Notes under the pieces: generated by a model
Told to the model about the DNA's origin: nothing
Databases searched by the model: none
What the model saw: the letters and a program-made list of their open reading frames with translations, nothing else
In this document: one piece after another, positions 53,442 to 64,000 of the stretch
How the letters are laid out: the number at the start of each line of letters is the position of its first letter
Position numbering within the stretch: position 1 is the stretch's first letter
Program-made: the position numbers and the translations under genes
Source of the DNA: Dillenia suffruticosa
Lineage: Eukaryota; Streptophyta; Magnoliopsida; Dilleniales; Dilleniaceae
Reading direction: 5' to 3'
Assembly: GCA_033439265.1 (NCBI GenBank)
Contig: JAVTVX010000010.1
Location: forward strand, 16,709,490-16,773,489
Length of the DNA stretch: 64,000 bases

Positions 53442-54707
53442 TCATACAACTAAATACAACAACAACAATACTATACAAGTACCGGAAACAATGAACCTTT
53501 CCCTGCCGCGAACGGCGGCGCCGGAATTCATATCCCCCCGAAATCCCGGCGGCGACGACAGGTGAGACGGCTGACCCGGCGAATTCTCTGGAGAGAGAGA
53601 TATCTCCGGCGCTGGTGCCTCGACTAGTGGTTTGGTGTTCATAATTGGGTTTTCCCCAAAAATCTCTCTCGGCAACAAAACCCTAGAAATCCCGAAAATC
53701 GCAACGGGCTTCTGATCAAATACCGTTTGAGTAACCGAAGCTTGAACAATCCCAGTGTCGATCGCGACAGAACCATTAACCCGAGAAATATTCAAGGTAA
53801 AGCTTCCAGCTCCCATGTCTTCAGTAGCTAACGTTGGCTGAACCGGATTCACGATTGATTCGAGAGATCCCAGGGGATAGTAGGAATGCAGAACGTGAAA
53901 TTTGAGGACTACCGCCTTTTGGTCGGCGGGAAGAGACTGTAATTTCTCGGTCGTCGAAATGTCGGCGAAGGCATCATCAGTGGGTACGAAGAGAGTGATT
54001 CCGGCGCCGCCCTCGTCGGCTTCGAACTCCTCGACAACTCCCGACGCCGTTAACATTGACGCCGCGACGTTGAAGTTGTGGCCTTCAATTAACGCCTTCG
54101 TTATGTTTAACCCTAACGGCGGTCTCGTCTCCGACGCCATTAAATCAAATCCGTACGGAATTACCAGGGAATTGACCGTAAAAATGCTCACATTGTAAGG
54201 TAGGGTTTTGATTAGGGACAGGATCGTCGCATTTGATGAGGAATAGGAAACAGGAGGGTGGACTAAAACGACGTCCTCCGAGGGACTGAAGGTGATGTTA
54301 ACGGATCCGAAATTGCTCGGCGCCCGACCCGTGGTTTGGTAAAGAGTGGTGATGAGTTTGCCAGAGGGGGGAATCTGATGGAGGTCGGACCAGGAGAGGT
54401 ACTGAAGGAGGACATGGTAGCGGATGACGTCAGCGATGGAGGAATAAGGGGAGGAAGGGTGATGAGTCAGATCGGAGTTGCGGAGGTAGGAGTTTGGAAC
54501 GGCGAGGAGAGTGAGGGACGAACGTTGGTTTAGATCGTCGGCGACTGAGGTTGTAGTGAGAAGAGAGTTGAAGTCGGAGAGATCGGGGTACGAGACTAGT
54601 AGTTGGGAGATGTTGAGGGGGGAAATGGAGGAGGTGAGAGAGGAGATGGTGAGGAAATAGAGGAGGGTTTCAAGGGTGGAATGGCGATTTTGGAAATATT
54701 TGGCCAT
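53442..54707 (-). CDS. FLA4: Fasciclin-like arabinogalactan protein 4 (FLA4/SOS5)
   Basis: A single exon codes 421 residues, matching FLA4 length. The start MAKYFQNRHS is the first in-frame ATG and is followed by a hydrophobic signal peptide (to about residue 28). Two fasciclin domains lie at about 35-185 and 195-350; motifs include LNISQLLVSYPDL, RSSLTLLAVPNS, ITLFVPTDDAFADI and KFHVLHSYYPLGSLES. Several N-glycosylation sites (NIT, NIS, NGS) occur. A Pro/Ser-rich stretch (EAPAPEISLSPENSPG) gives AGP-type sites, and a hydrophobic tail (IVLLLLYLVV) suggests GPI anchoring. FLA4/SOS5 acts at the cell surface in cell expansion, salt tolerance and seed mucilage. The remembered Arabidopsis protein aligns closely through the second domain and the EISLSPE tail. 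No damage seen. Confidence 0.95.
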   Translation of the reverse strand: MAKYFQNRHSTLETLLYFLTISSLTSSISPLNISQLLVSYPDLSDFNSLLTTTSVADDLNQRSSLTLLAVPNSYLRNSDLTHHPSSPYSSIADVIRYHVLLQYLSWSDLHQIPPSGKLITTLYQTTGRAPSNFGSVNITFSPSEDVVLVHPPVSYSSSNATILSLIKTLPYNVSIFTVNSLVIPYGFDLMASETRPPLGLNITKALIEGHNFNVAASMLTASGVVEEFEADEGGAGITLFVPTDDAFADISTTEKLQSLPADQKAVVLKFHVLHSYYPLGSLESIVNPVQPTLATEDMGAGSFTLNISRVNGSVAIDTGIVQASVTQTVFDQKPVAIFGISRVLLPREIFGENPIMNTKPLVEAPAPEISLSPENSPGQPSHLSSPPGFRGDMNSGAAVRGRERFIVSGTCIVLLLLYLVV

Positions 54708-54893
54708 TTTTTGTGTCTGCAGAGTGTGCAGCAGCGAAGAAGAGTGAGAGGGAGAGGGTTTGGACGGAGGGGATTGGTGAGTATGAGTGGGCAGTGGGGG
54801 GATGATGATGGGTATGACGGTGATGATGGGGTGGTTATGGAGCAAGCTGATGATGGGTTCTGGTGATGTTGATGTTGATGTCGATGCCTATTT

Positions 54894-54900
54894 GCTTATA
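54894..54900 (-). promoter_or_regulatory. Putative TATA box of FLA4
   Basis: The minus strand reads TATAAGC within AATATAAGC, about 190 bp before the start codon at 54707, which leaves a leader of normal length. Assignment is by position only. Confidence 0.45.
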
Positions 54901-54904
54901 TTAA

Positions 54905-57900
54905 AAAAAATAAAAGAATAAAAATAAAAATAAAAAACCGTATTTCGATTCATCCGCACGCGCCTTTGTCGAATGATAACTGCATATTCATTTGCCTTTT
55001 GTGCCCAACAGTTGGTCTCAATGGTAACACTAGGCAACTTGTGACTTGTCCTGTGATGCTACAGAGTGCTTCCATGCGATGCGACAACAAGTATGAGATC
55101 AAAGGAAGCAAGATCTGGATTCCACGTGGTTGCATTTTTTGTCCTCGGCCCGCCGACTGGCTGGTTAAGAATGCTTCAGAGAGAAGCTTAAGATTTGAAA
55201 GCATTGTACCAAACCAAAGGCGTCAGTTAAAACCCTTGTTTACATGAGTAATTTGCATCGAGGATGTTGATCGTCTTTTGCTGCTATTCTTTTGCTATTT
55301 CTATTGCTATTTTGGATGCCACATGGCCGCACGTATCATTCATTAATTTTGTGGTGGGTTGAGTACCGTCGATGCTTCGACTTTGTTTCCTATCTTATCA
55401 TAGCTAGAAGACCCTTGGAGTTGGAGCAATAATTCCATCCAGATTCAACATCGTTAAAGTGTTGAAAATTAATAATGGAAATTAATGATTTGCATGTTTT
55501 GAAAAGTTCACCTAACTTAGCAATGATTTTCTCCGATGAGTTCATTAGTTTTGTTTGCAAGTCTAATTCCAAACACCCGCCCCCCCCAAAAAAAAAATTA
55601 CTATCAATAACTTTTTGACACAAAAAATTTTTTATTGAGTTAATTTTACACTTAACTTACCCAAAATGCCCCCAAATTTCTCTACTTTCCCACGATAATT
55701 CTCACTTTAACGTAGTAGCATGCATGTTCTATCTTTAAATCTAAAATCAGTCAACATCCCTTCATTGGCAGGCAAATTAAGAACCAAAGAGATTAATTTT
55801 TCAACCTTCCTTCGTCCCCCTAATAAATGCCCACAGACAATCTAGCCTCTTCCTTTTGCTTCAGCAATTGGGTTCTTCGAATAAGATTTTAATTATTTTA
55901 TTACACTTTTTTAACATAAACAGGAATTTTAAAAAATTGTCAAAAAAGGATAAAAATCTGTTTTCATATAAATAATAACAGTAAAATTAATGAATTTTAT
56001 GGTAATATTGAATTTTACCACTTTTTGTTTAAGTTCTGTCTTTTACCCCATGTGTAAGAGGCAATTGGGTAGTTCTTTTTTTTTTTTTTTTTGACATGAA
56101 TATGTAAGTAATTAAATTTTGAAGTGTTGGCAATTATTTATCATATTTCCAATCTCAATTTCCGGAAACATTCCTTGGAAATCCGACGAGTGGATTTTTA
56201 TTAAACTACGACACGTCGATTTACAATTTTTTTTGATTACATAATAATTCAAATCTGAATCTCAAAATTAAGAAAAAGAATTATGATCATCAGTCCACTG
56301 AGAACTCAATTTACATTCTTAAAAAAAAAAAAAGTTATAAACACCCACCCACCTAGGTAAAAAACAAAAAAGTTTTACACCCTAGAATATTTTTTTAATA
56401 GGATATATTACCCCGGGGGAGGGTTCTAAATTTTTAAGGAAAAAAAATACAAAAAATTATTATTATAAATTTTTTTTTTTAACTTTTGGGTCAGCTCCTC
56501 GGCCCATGGCACCTCCTTCGCCCCTTTACGCGTTGTGTGTGTGTGTGATGAGTGTGTGTGTGTGTGTTCCCCCGGAGATAGGGGGCTCTCGTCCAAGAAA
56601 ATGACCCAACGAGGGTGGGGTGGGGTGGGGGGAAGGGTCCAAAGCACTACCACGCTTGGGGCATATGTTGACGTTAGATGTGGGTCCGGATTTTATGCAG
56701 GGTGGCCACCACAAACAACCATCTATCTTTGTCCTCCGTTTTCACACTTTCCAGTTAAACTCCGCCACGTGTACGTTTAACAAATGTCTACCTCTTCCAA
56801 GATTAAAAAAGAATGGAAACGTGTAATCTGATATCGTCTTCTGCAGAGAGATTACAGTTTAATTTCAATAGTAAAAATCATAAACATAAAATTTATTGAC
56901 AGGATAATAATTTTTATATTTTATAGTAAAATTTTATAATTTTTTTTCCAAAAATTTTAATTTTTTCATAAAAAATTTTCTACTAACTATAAATATTAAA
57001 GACTAAAATAGAATAGAATAGATAATATGATCAAAAGGAGGGGCTTAGGAAAGCTTGACCAAGTGCAGCCGAGAGAGAGTGTATCGGTGCTTAGTTGATT
57101 TAATGGGATATAGTGTTAGATCATTTAATTAATGTTCTAGTTTGACTCGTTATTTGGGTATGGAGTAAACTACGTTAGGAGAATAACTCTTTTAAATAAG
57201 TCATTATAAGTGTCAGATCAGATTAGTAGGAGTATGATTCTGAAAATCGATTGATATAGTAAAAAAAAAAAAAAAAAAAAGGGAGAGAGAGTCTTGACTG
57301 TTAAAGCCCGAAATGCTCCTGGGCCGAGTGATCATCAAGACCAAATGTTTGGCCTCTAAGAAAACCAGTTCCAGATTCTTTGTCGTACTCTCTGGATTGG
57401 CCTAGACCACTTGAACAGAACACACCAGCAAGATCCGACCGAAAAGTTGTGAATGGAGAGGGTTTATTTGTTGATCCTCCTTATGTATAATTTATAATTT
57501 TATATTTATTACAAATTATTTATTTATATTTAATTGAAATGAGAACCATTCTACCCACTTGGCTCATCAGATAATTTATCGTAAATGGAAGATCAAATCC
57601 AAAAAAAGATGGTTAGGTGTTAGCTCCACAATCCACTCTGGGCCACACGGCCAAACGAGCAAACCAAATACATATCTGTGTTTGTCTGAGATATTAATGT
57701 TGAACCATAAGTCAACCCTCTTCCCCGGTCGTGATGGCTTCGATGGAGCCGTTGGTGTTCTAAACCGATCATGGATTCAAGTCTACAGGTGGTTTTGACA
57801 TCTTGTAATTCAATTCTCAATTGTTAATGAATCATAATTCAACTGTCATTAACTCCCTCCATTTAAAACTCTCGAGTTTGAATCTTCCCCGTGTATTTAA

Positions 57901-58900
57901 TAAGAATTCAATCCCTATTATGTTCCAAGTTGTAGCGTCAAAAGGTCAAAAATTGCCCCTCCTTTTCGTTAGGCTATGGCTAACCCACATTATTTTATTT
58001 CCACTTGTCCCCTTTCCACCCAATTCCTGATTAGTCCGAAATTAGGGTTCCATCCCATCCGATGGCAAAAGACTATCTGCATTTTCAAACATTGGGTTTC
58101 ATGTTTGCTTTTTGCCTTTTGTCCCCCAACAGAGAGTTGTTCCCTCCATATTCCTTCCGTTGAATTACTCTATTAGAACTAATCAAAAGCCAATTTCTTT
58201 TCTAAAATTAAAATGATTGACCTCATATTATTTTTTTACACAAGGAGTATTGAATTCAAAATCTTTATAAAATAAGAGAAAACGATACAAGTTAAGTTAT
58301 AATTAATTGACTTCGCACCGTATTGTCCCCTCCCCCCAACAAAAAAAACACCAAGTATTGATAGGTCTTTTAAGTTTATATTATAAACTAATAATCATCA
58401 TGTGTTTTGTGTTTTGTGTTTTGTGTTTTGTGTTTTGTGTTTTGTTGTCTCGATCAATTCAAAGAAGGATAAAGCAAAGGGAAGAGAAAAGGATTACGGT
58501 CATGACAAAAGAAGGAATATTACTGTGCTTTATGAAGTTACTGTGACGACTAGCCAACTTCTTAGGATCGTTCGACTGTAGAAATAGATACTAGTACCAC
58601 CTTATATTATTAATCTGGTCTACGTCCAATATAAAAATTTCCCCAAATTCCAAAAATTTCAAATATGATTTTCAGTCATGAATTCTTTTCGACCATTGCA
58701 CCTATGCTAATGCTGGCTCGTTGTTATTTTTGGAAAAAGAAAGAAAAAAATTTGCCTAAATTTTGCGTAAGCACCGTAAGAAAAAAGAAAGAGACGATGA
58801 GGGGAGGAAACAGGAACCGGTCATCCACAAATTTGGATTTGGTACCACAGTATCTGGACCACAGTTTCTATGGTACCGGTACCATAATGGTTCTGGTATT
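54905..58900. other. Intergenic region beyond FLA4
   Basis: No gene was recognised. A moderately complex block at about 54960-55250 is open on both strands (93 codons plus, 84 codons minus) but shows no known domain or start context. A TG/AC tract lies at 56536-56571, a poly-A run at about 57260-57280, and a 7-base repeat at 58402-58444. Confidence 0.5.
58402..58444. repeat. (GTGTTTT)n heptanucleotide microsatellite
   Basis: About six units of a 7-base repeat are visible, ending at TTTTGTTGTC. Confidence 0.95.
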
Positions 58901-58935
58901 TGTCCATTATCCCGGTACCTTAAATCTTGTACATT

Positions 58936-59137
58936 TTTATTTATTTATTTTTATTATGATTTGATCATCAATCCAATATTCAAGATTTCGTTCTGATTAA
59001 TCTAGGTCAACAGGTTATAGGACCCAGTTGAGAGATAAGTCTTCCAGCGCTGATTTTTTCATTCCCATAGAGAGATCGAACTCTTGATCATGATTAAGAG
59101 ACGTTAATTTCCGAACCAACTGAGCCATCAGCCGATA
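58936..59137 (-). mobile_element. tRNA-derived SINE with A and B boxes
   Basis: Read on the minus strand the element begins ATCGGCTGATGGCTCAG, giving a good A box (TGGCTCAGTTGG) and, about 40 bases later, a B-box-like GAGTTCGATCTC. It ends in an A-rich tail made of AAAT-type units. A 6-bp direct repeat TACATT (58930-58935 and 59138-59143) flanks it and may be the target-site duplication, though 6 bp is short. The body is about 200 bp. The A box is the best preserved of the SINEs in the window. Confidence 0.65.
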
Positions 59138-59862
59138 TACATTATTTAAATACTTGTCCTGTACCTTAAATCTTCACCTCACATTTTTAGCTATTTGCTA
59201 GACTACATGGTATTTGTTGTACTAAATTTGACAAAAACATTATCTTAAGTAAGTACGTTAAAATTTTAAATCACCCATGTAGATATAAGATAGACTGTAT
59301 TTCTTTTTTTTTTTTTTATTGAAACTTTGTTTTCCCCTTCTCAACAGGTCAGAATCTTTTCTTTCTTCTTTATATAAATATTTTTTATTTAATTTTCTTT
59401 TCCGGACGTTTGTCTTCCACTGACGGGGAAGGGGTTGCTGAAATTTATATTGCTGAAGTTTACGCGCGTAGATGGATAAATATACGCAGTTGTGTGAGAT
59501 TAGTTTTAGGAAAGAAACCAAAGCTAGTCAATTTTCAAGGAGCCTAAAGGTGATAAATTAAATTGGAGCTTCCAAAGCTTGGTGTTCTAAGAGATCCCTT
59601 TTACTGTCTGAGCTAGAATATCCTTCTTCTCTCCAATATAAGGTATCTCAGGATGCTTTTCAATCAGGGAGGTCGATATATGCTCTTCTAGATTACAACG
59701 TGGGTATCAAAGATGATGGTTTCATGGAATTTAAGCCTGTGAATCTCTCTCGGACACCTTATGCAACTTTAGATATCATTGAAGAGAATGACTACTGCAC
59801 TGCGGTACAAGAAAGTAGTACACCGAATACTAACCATTCATCTGGTTTAGAAGCGAACGTAG

Positions 59863-59924
59863 TTAATGATAGAACTGTTCTCGTAGATGGCTTTTAATGA
59901 TAGAACTGTTCTCGTAGATGGCTT
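59863..59924. repeat. Perfect 31-bp tandem duplication in the decayed gene
   Basis: The 31 bases at 59863-59893 are repeated exactly at 59894-59924 (unit begins TTAATGATAGAACTG). Because 31 is not a multiple of three, the reading frame shifts across the junction, and the junction also forms a TAA. Confidence 0.95.
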
Positions 59925-60339
59925 AAAATAGAGAACTGATGATCTGCAGACAGAAAAAGGTGAATCTAATGAAGAACAGCACAAGGATGACTCAAAAATA
60001 ACAGTTTTAAATTTAGGAACGGAAAAAACTGTGTTAGGAAAGAGTTCCTTTTAAATTAACCCCGACAACTCTCCATATACCGGTTGGTTATATCCAAAAA
60101 AAAAGAAGAAAAAGAATGACGGTTCTGAGCTTCAAAGTCCTTTGCCTGATTCAGTTCTTGACTTTTGCTCTGAAGACAATGCAACTAGCCAGTCCAACTT
60201 TCCTACCATTGAAGGTACTCATTTTGTACCTCACATTCTGAGAAGCATTTCATATTTGCAGAATCCTCTCCATTCTTTTGCCTTGTTTATTTATTTATAT
60301 ATCCCTTTTACCATGTTCAAATAACCATAATCAGTGCTA

Positions 60340-60478
60340 GAACCGGATCGGCCAAAATTAAAGCCAACGCCAATGCAAGATCCAGAGCCAAGAGCTAGAT
60401 CTCGATCTTGCCAAAACCCGGATCCAAGACCCAAGCCCAGACCTAGAGTTGGAGCCGAGCCAACACAAGGATTGTAAA
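60340..60478. repeat. Imperfect short tandem repeat in the decayed gene's intron
   Basis: This stretch is built from loosely repeated units such as AGAACC, GATCCA, AGAGCCA and AAGACC. It is richer in G and C than the AT-rich DNA around it. The units are degenerate and have no fixed period. Confidence 0.6.
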
Positions 60479-61085
60479 AACACGCCCTAGGATTTTGGAT
60501 CCTTTATTTTTAAATTTAAGTTGTTTTTGTTATATCATATTGAATTTGAGGGAAAATATTTGAAAATACATTATATATATGAAAATCAAATAATAATTGA
60601 TTTGACTTGAATAAATATTTAACTTTTCATATTTTCATATTTCTATATTTATAATTATTGTTTTTATATTTGTAATAATGAGTTTTTTTATATAAATCGA
60701 ATTTATTGTAATAATTAATTAAAATAATTAAATATTAGGTTTCATATTATATATATATATATATATATATTTATATTTTAAGGTAGTAACACAAATATAG
60801 TCACGTATCTCTATTATTCATACTATATTTTACATTATTTTATATTTTCTACGAGCTGGTTTTATAATTCTAATACAGAGATCGGTCGATCATTGGATTC
60901 TGTCAATGCGATAGACCTTGTTAAGAGTGATGGTTGGATAAACCTCCCGCTGGAATCTGAGAGCATCATCCTTGATCCTGAGGAGTTGATTTTTGATAAA
61001 ATCTTAGACGAAATTCTTCAATCTTGGGCCAAATCATGTTGCCTTTTTTCGCCGCCACTCATGGGTTTTATTTTTATTTTTTGAA

Positions 61086-61980
61086 GCCTGCCCCGTAAAT
61101 CAATTCTTTTTTTCCCTGTATAATGCAACGGTTAAAAAATTAATCTGATTTGAACGGTACTTTCTTAAGACGCCCTTGTAATTGTGACCCGGACTTTGTT
61201 GATTATTGTAAATGGAATATAGTTTACATACCGCATATTGTCAAATATATCTGATATTGATGTTTTATATTACACGGTCATAAACTTGAAAATATAATTT
61301 ATATTTGAGATCAATAAATATTACAATTTCTATGAAGTTTGTTAATATTGTCTAAAAATTATTTAATTCAAATTACACTTATATATAAATATTTAGATAT
61401 AACCGTAAACACTATACTCAATAATAATTTATACTGCAATTAATAAATATATTGCTATTTATTAAGTTCATAACTCCAAAACTCTTCCTACATTTATAAT
61501 TTTGTGATACTTTTTTTTTTTTTGCAATATGATAAAACATATTTTATTTGAAAAAAGTTTCAAACCTTTTTCTATATATCCCACTAAACTATATTCTCTT
61601 AGTGTAGTTTTACTTTCTTTCTCTTTTTTACTTTGCCATTTTTTGCTCAAACCCTTTTTTTTTTTTTGGTTTTGTTTTTTTTTTTTTGATATTTTTCTTG
61701 TTTTAGATAATTTGCATTTGATTTTAAAAATGGAATTACTTTAAAAGATTTTTTTATTATTATTAAAGGAGTCCGGGCAATTAACGTGTTTTTCTCCCTC
61801 TAGGAATTTGTATAAGAGCCTCCATCGTAGATGAATACTCTGAGAGGGCAAATGCAATTTTTATGAAATTTTTTTAAAAATAATAATAAAAAACAGAAAA
61901 CGAAACGAAACGAAACGAAACGAAACAACAAAAACGCTTCGTTTCATGATTCCCCCGTTATCAAAAACGCGTCATTAGTC
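61086..61980. other. Spacer and promoter region of the mitochondrial Obg gene
   Basis: Mostly AT-rich. Poly-T runs occur near 61511-61522 and 61657-61688. A CGAAA pentanucleotide repeat (61900-61925) followed by an inverted TTCGTTTC (about 61939-61946) lies about 140 bp before the Obg start codon. No gene was seen. Confidence 0.5.
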
Positions 61981-62024
61981 TCTCGTTCGGTTCCCTTCCC
62001 CGCCGATCAGTAGTCTAAGCCCTT

Positions 62025-62030
<6 letters not shown>

Positions 62031-62063
<33 letters not shown>
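62031..62063. repeat. (GA)n tract immediately before the Obg start codon
   Basis: About 16 GA units run directly into the ATG at 62064, so the start codon is formed at the edge of the repeat (GAGAG-ATG). The whole tract lies in the 5' UTR, where length changes would alter the leader. Confidence 0.9.
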
Positions 62064-62066
<3 letters not shown>

Positions 62067-64000
62067 TGGTTACGGCGTGGAAAACCTCTTGGGTGCTCGG
62101 AGAGATTGAGGGGATTATGGAAGTCTGGAGGGGTAATTTCATCCTCATCGTACTCATCAGACGCTGCTTCCAAGAAACCAAAACTTGCCCCTTTACAGGT
62201 CCATCTCTCATAAACACTGTTAATCATTGAACTTCTCTCTTCTTTTATTTATGTGCTTAGATGATTCTGTTGTATTGAATAAATGGAATATATTTCCTGT
62301 TTTTAACATATACCCAGGAGAGGAAAATGATTGACAAATTTAGGGTATGGGCAAAGGGAGGAGATGGTGGGAATGGTTGTGTTAGCTTTCAGCGTAGCCG
62401 ACATGATCGCCATGGCAGACCTGATGGTTGGTTTCTCTTTTTCTAGGTTTATCTTTGTGTCATGCTTTTGCGTGTGTGCCTGTGTATAGAAACCTCAATC
62501 ACTATCTTTTGGGTGTGCATTAGTAAATTTGTTGAGCAAGTGCAATAAGTCACGAAGGACACCCACCTGGCAAGCACAATTCTAGACCCCCTGTGTGTGT
62601 TGAGCATACTCTTAAGATTGCCCCTGATGATTCCTCTGCACTTGTTCATATCTAAAATAGTTCATGTGGTCTTAGTAAATTGTGGCCGGTTTGATAACAT
62701 GAAGTGGTTAATCCGATGGCCTTGGTGGCCTACACTGGGAAATAGCTGGGCCCGATCACTATAAGGAGGTGTAACTCGCACTTTAGTTCCTAGTAATTAT
62801 GCTGTGAACTTAATCGTCGTTTTCCAGTCCATGAAGGAACTACTTTAGGGAATTAGTTGTACTACTTGATTTGGGAGAATCTTGTCACAAACAAGAAGGG
62901 CCGGCACGACTTCATTGGCTCTACCAACTAAGCTTTGTTGAAATTTTCTGACTCAGTGCCGGGTCTATCAATACAGGTGGGAATGGCGGAAGAGGTGGTG
63001 ATGTGATTCTAGAGTGTTCCCCTGCAGTGTGGGATTTTAGCAGTCTTCAGCATCATGTTGTATGTTCCTTTCCCATATCATTATTTGTTTATTTATGTAT
63101 TGGTTTTTAATCTGTCTGAGAAGCATGCATTTTGATGGGTTCAGCTTGGGCAAGGCTGAGTAATGGTTATCATGTCCAACAGAATGCGAAGAGAGGGGGC
63201 CATGGAGCTTCAAAGAATAAAATCGGAACCCGAGGGTCAGATAAGGTTCTGAATTTTATGTGAAACACCTATTATGCTTTCCTTTGCCGTACTATTATGA
63301 GAGAAAAACTCAGGTTGTCGGGAACCGTTTTATCTTGCAGGTGGTTCAAGTACCCATTGGAACAGTTATTCATCTTGTAGAAGGTGAAATCCCTTCCACT
63401 GTTGGAAAGCCGTCTTCAAAAAGTTTGGATCCGTGGGAGCTTCCAGGTTCACTTGATGCTGATTTGTCCATTTCTGACCAACAATCCATGACTTCAAACC
63501 CAAGCATGGCAGAGGATGTGGAAACAAAATGTCTGCCTTATGGAGAAAAATGTACCTTGAATGAATTTCCTACCAAGAGTCGAGAAAGACAAGGATTAGC
63601 TGTCAAATCTGAAGGCAGCAGAAAAGCCACCATTCACACCGATGCTTTTCTCTCCTGCAACAAAGAAAGTACTTGTGAGTGGGAGGATGTTGAGAGTGAT
63701 AGTGCCATGTCTGCAGAAGATTGGGAAGATGAAGTTGAGGTGATGGAAGAGATAAAATATGACGTTGCTGAATTAACAGAACAGGGTCAACAACTGATGG
63801 TTGCTTGTGGTGGGGAGGGTGGTTTGGGTAGTGTAGCTTTTCCAAAATTTAGCAAGAGTGAGAGCCCTAAGCCGGGGATCCAAAATGTAAATTACTTGTG
63901 TTCTCAAGAATTAGATGGTGATGATGATCAATCCTCACTTACTTCTGGTTCACCTGGTTCGGAGACTGTTCTCATACTAGAACTGAAGAGTATTGCGGAT
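62064..64000 (+). CDS. OBGM: Mitochondrial Obg GTPase (OBGM), 5' part only
   Basis: Five exons are visible, 62064-62198, 62318-62426, 62977-63059, 63183-63245 and 63341 onward, and the last runs off the window. The first exon codes a basic, Ser-rich presequence (MWLRRGKPLGCSERLRGLW) typical of mitochondrial targeting. The Obg fold follows: MIDKFRVWAKGGDGGNGCVSF, RPDGGNGGRGGDVILEC, a KRGGHGASKNKIGTRGSDK glycine-rich segment and VPIGTVIH. A long acidic insertion characteristic of plant OBGM comes next (starts near EIPSTVGKPSSKSLDPWELP), then YDVAELTEQGQQ and GGEGGLG. The visible part ends at VLILELKSIAD, just before the expected G1 loop. Obg GTPases act in ribosome assembly; this one should serve mitochondria. 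A GA tract touches the start codon. Confidence 0.93.

Larger units (their letters stand above)
59563..61084 (+). pseudogene. Decayed host gene, possibly TRM/LONGIFOLIA-like
   Basis: Protein-like sequence is spread over at least two exons. From 59563 a frame runs RSLLLSELEYP..., SGRSIYALLDYN and FKPVNLSRTPYATLDIIEE, ending at a stop at 59895. A second block at about 60109-60214 reads LQSPLPDSVLDFCSED and ends in a good donor at 60215; an acceptor before 60879 continues in phase (EIGRSLDSVNAIDLV, then ILDPEELIFDKILDEI) to a stop at 61082. A perfect 31-bp tandem duplication (59863-59924) shifts the frame and helps create the first stop. The blocks resemble parts of TRM/DUF4378 proteins (SPxSVLD motif and the W...E.LI...L.EI end), but this is tentative. 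No start codon with a supporting leader was found, and much of the expected length is missing. Confidence 0.5.

Noticed and set aside
54966-55247. 93-codon plus-strand frame and 84-codon minus-strand frame beyond FLA4
   Set aside because: Both lie over the same bases, neither has a recognisable domain or splice partner.
57545-57600. TGGCTCATCAG and GATCAAATCC as a possible tRNA-like A/B box pair
   Set aside because: The B box is poor, no A-rich tail and no flanking duplication were found.

Overview
The window is nuclear DNA from a flowering plant, almost certainly a eudicot. It is AT-rich, the genes are split by GT..AG introns, and every recognisable product belongs to a land-plant family: an XBAT31-type E3 ligase, a SIAMESE-related inhibitor, a plant actin with a leader intron, a U-box receptor-like cytoplasmic kinase, a POLTERGEIST-like PP2C, FLA4/SOS5 and a mitochondrial Obg GTPase. 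The species cannot be named from sequence alone. I rebuilt the exon models by hand from splice sites, reading phase and remembered family sequences.

Layout, left to right. 1-6190: AT-rich spacer with microsatellites. 6429-8619 (+): XBAT31-like ankyrin/RING E3 ligase, 8 exons. 10831-13085 (-): plant-conserved 210-residue protein of unknown role, 3 exons. 13.1-20.5 kb: spacer with a diverged tandem duplication and a possible noncoding exon near 18.1 kb. 20559-21017 (-): single-exon SIAMESE-RELATED cyclin-dependent kinase inhibitor. 23.3 kb: small SINE. 25501-27545 (+): actin, 377 residues, with a SINE in its leader intron. 28.2-28.9 kb: nested tandem duplication. 30583-37038 (+): U-box protein kinase of 831 residues with a broken copia LTR element in intron 5. 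37473-38891 (-): ENTH-domain protein. 41682-44674 (-): PLL4/PLL5-like PP2C of 717 residues. 44.8-53.4 kb: gene-poor spacer with a fresh 155-bp tandem duplication and long GA tracts. 53442-54707 (-): intronless FLA4/SOS5. 58.9-59.1 kb: SINE. About 59.56-61.08 kb (+): decayed host gene. 62064 to the window end (+): mitochondrial Obg GTPase, cut by the window edge before its G domain.

The genes do not form a pathway or cluster; this is an ordinary euchromatic plant neighbourhood. Several concern signalling and growth: PLL phosphatase, SMR inhibitor, U-box kinase and the cell-wall protein FLA4. Adjacency does not imply joint function. I found no convincing undescribed gene system. The most informative observations are three SINE insertions supported by paired flanking repeats, the copia relic, several tandem duplications of different apparent age, the decayed gene with a perfect 31-bp duplication, and GA/CT tracts at the 5' ends of several genes.
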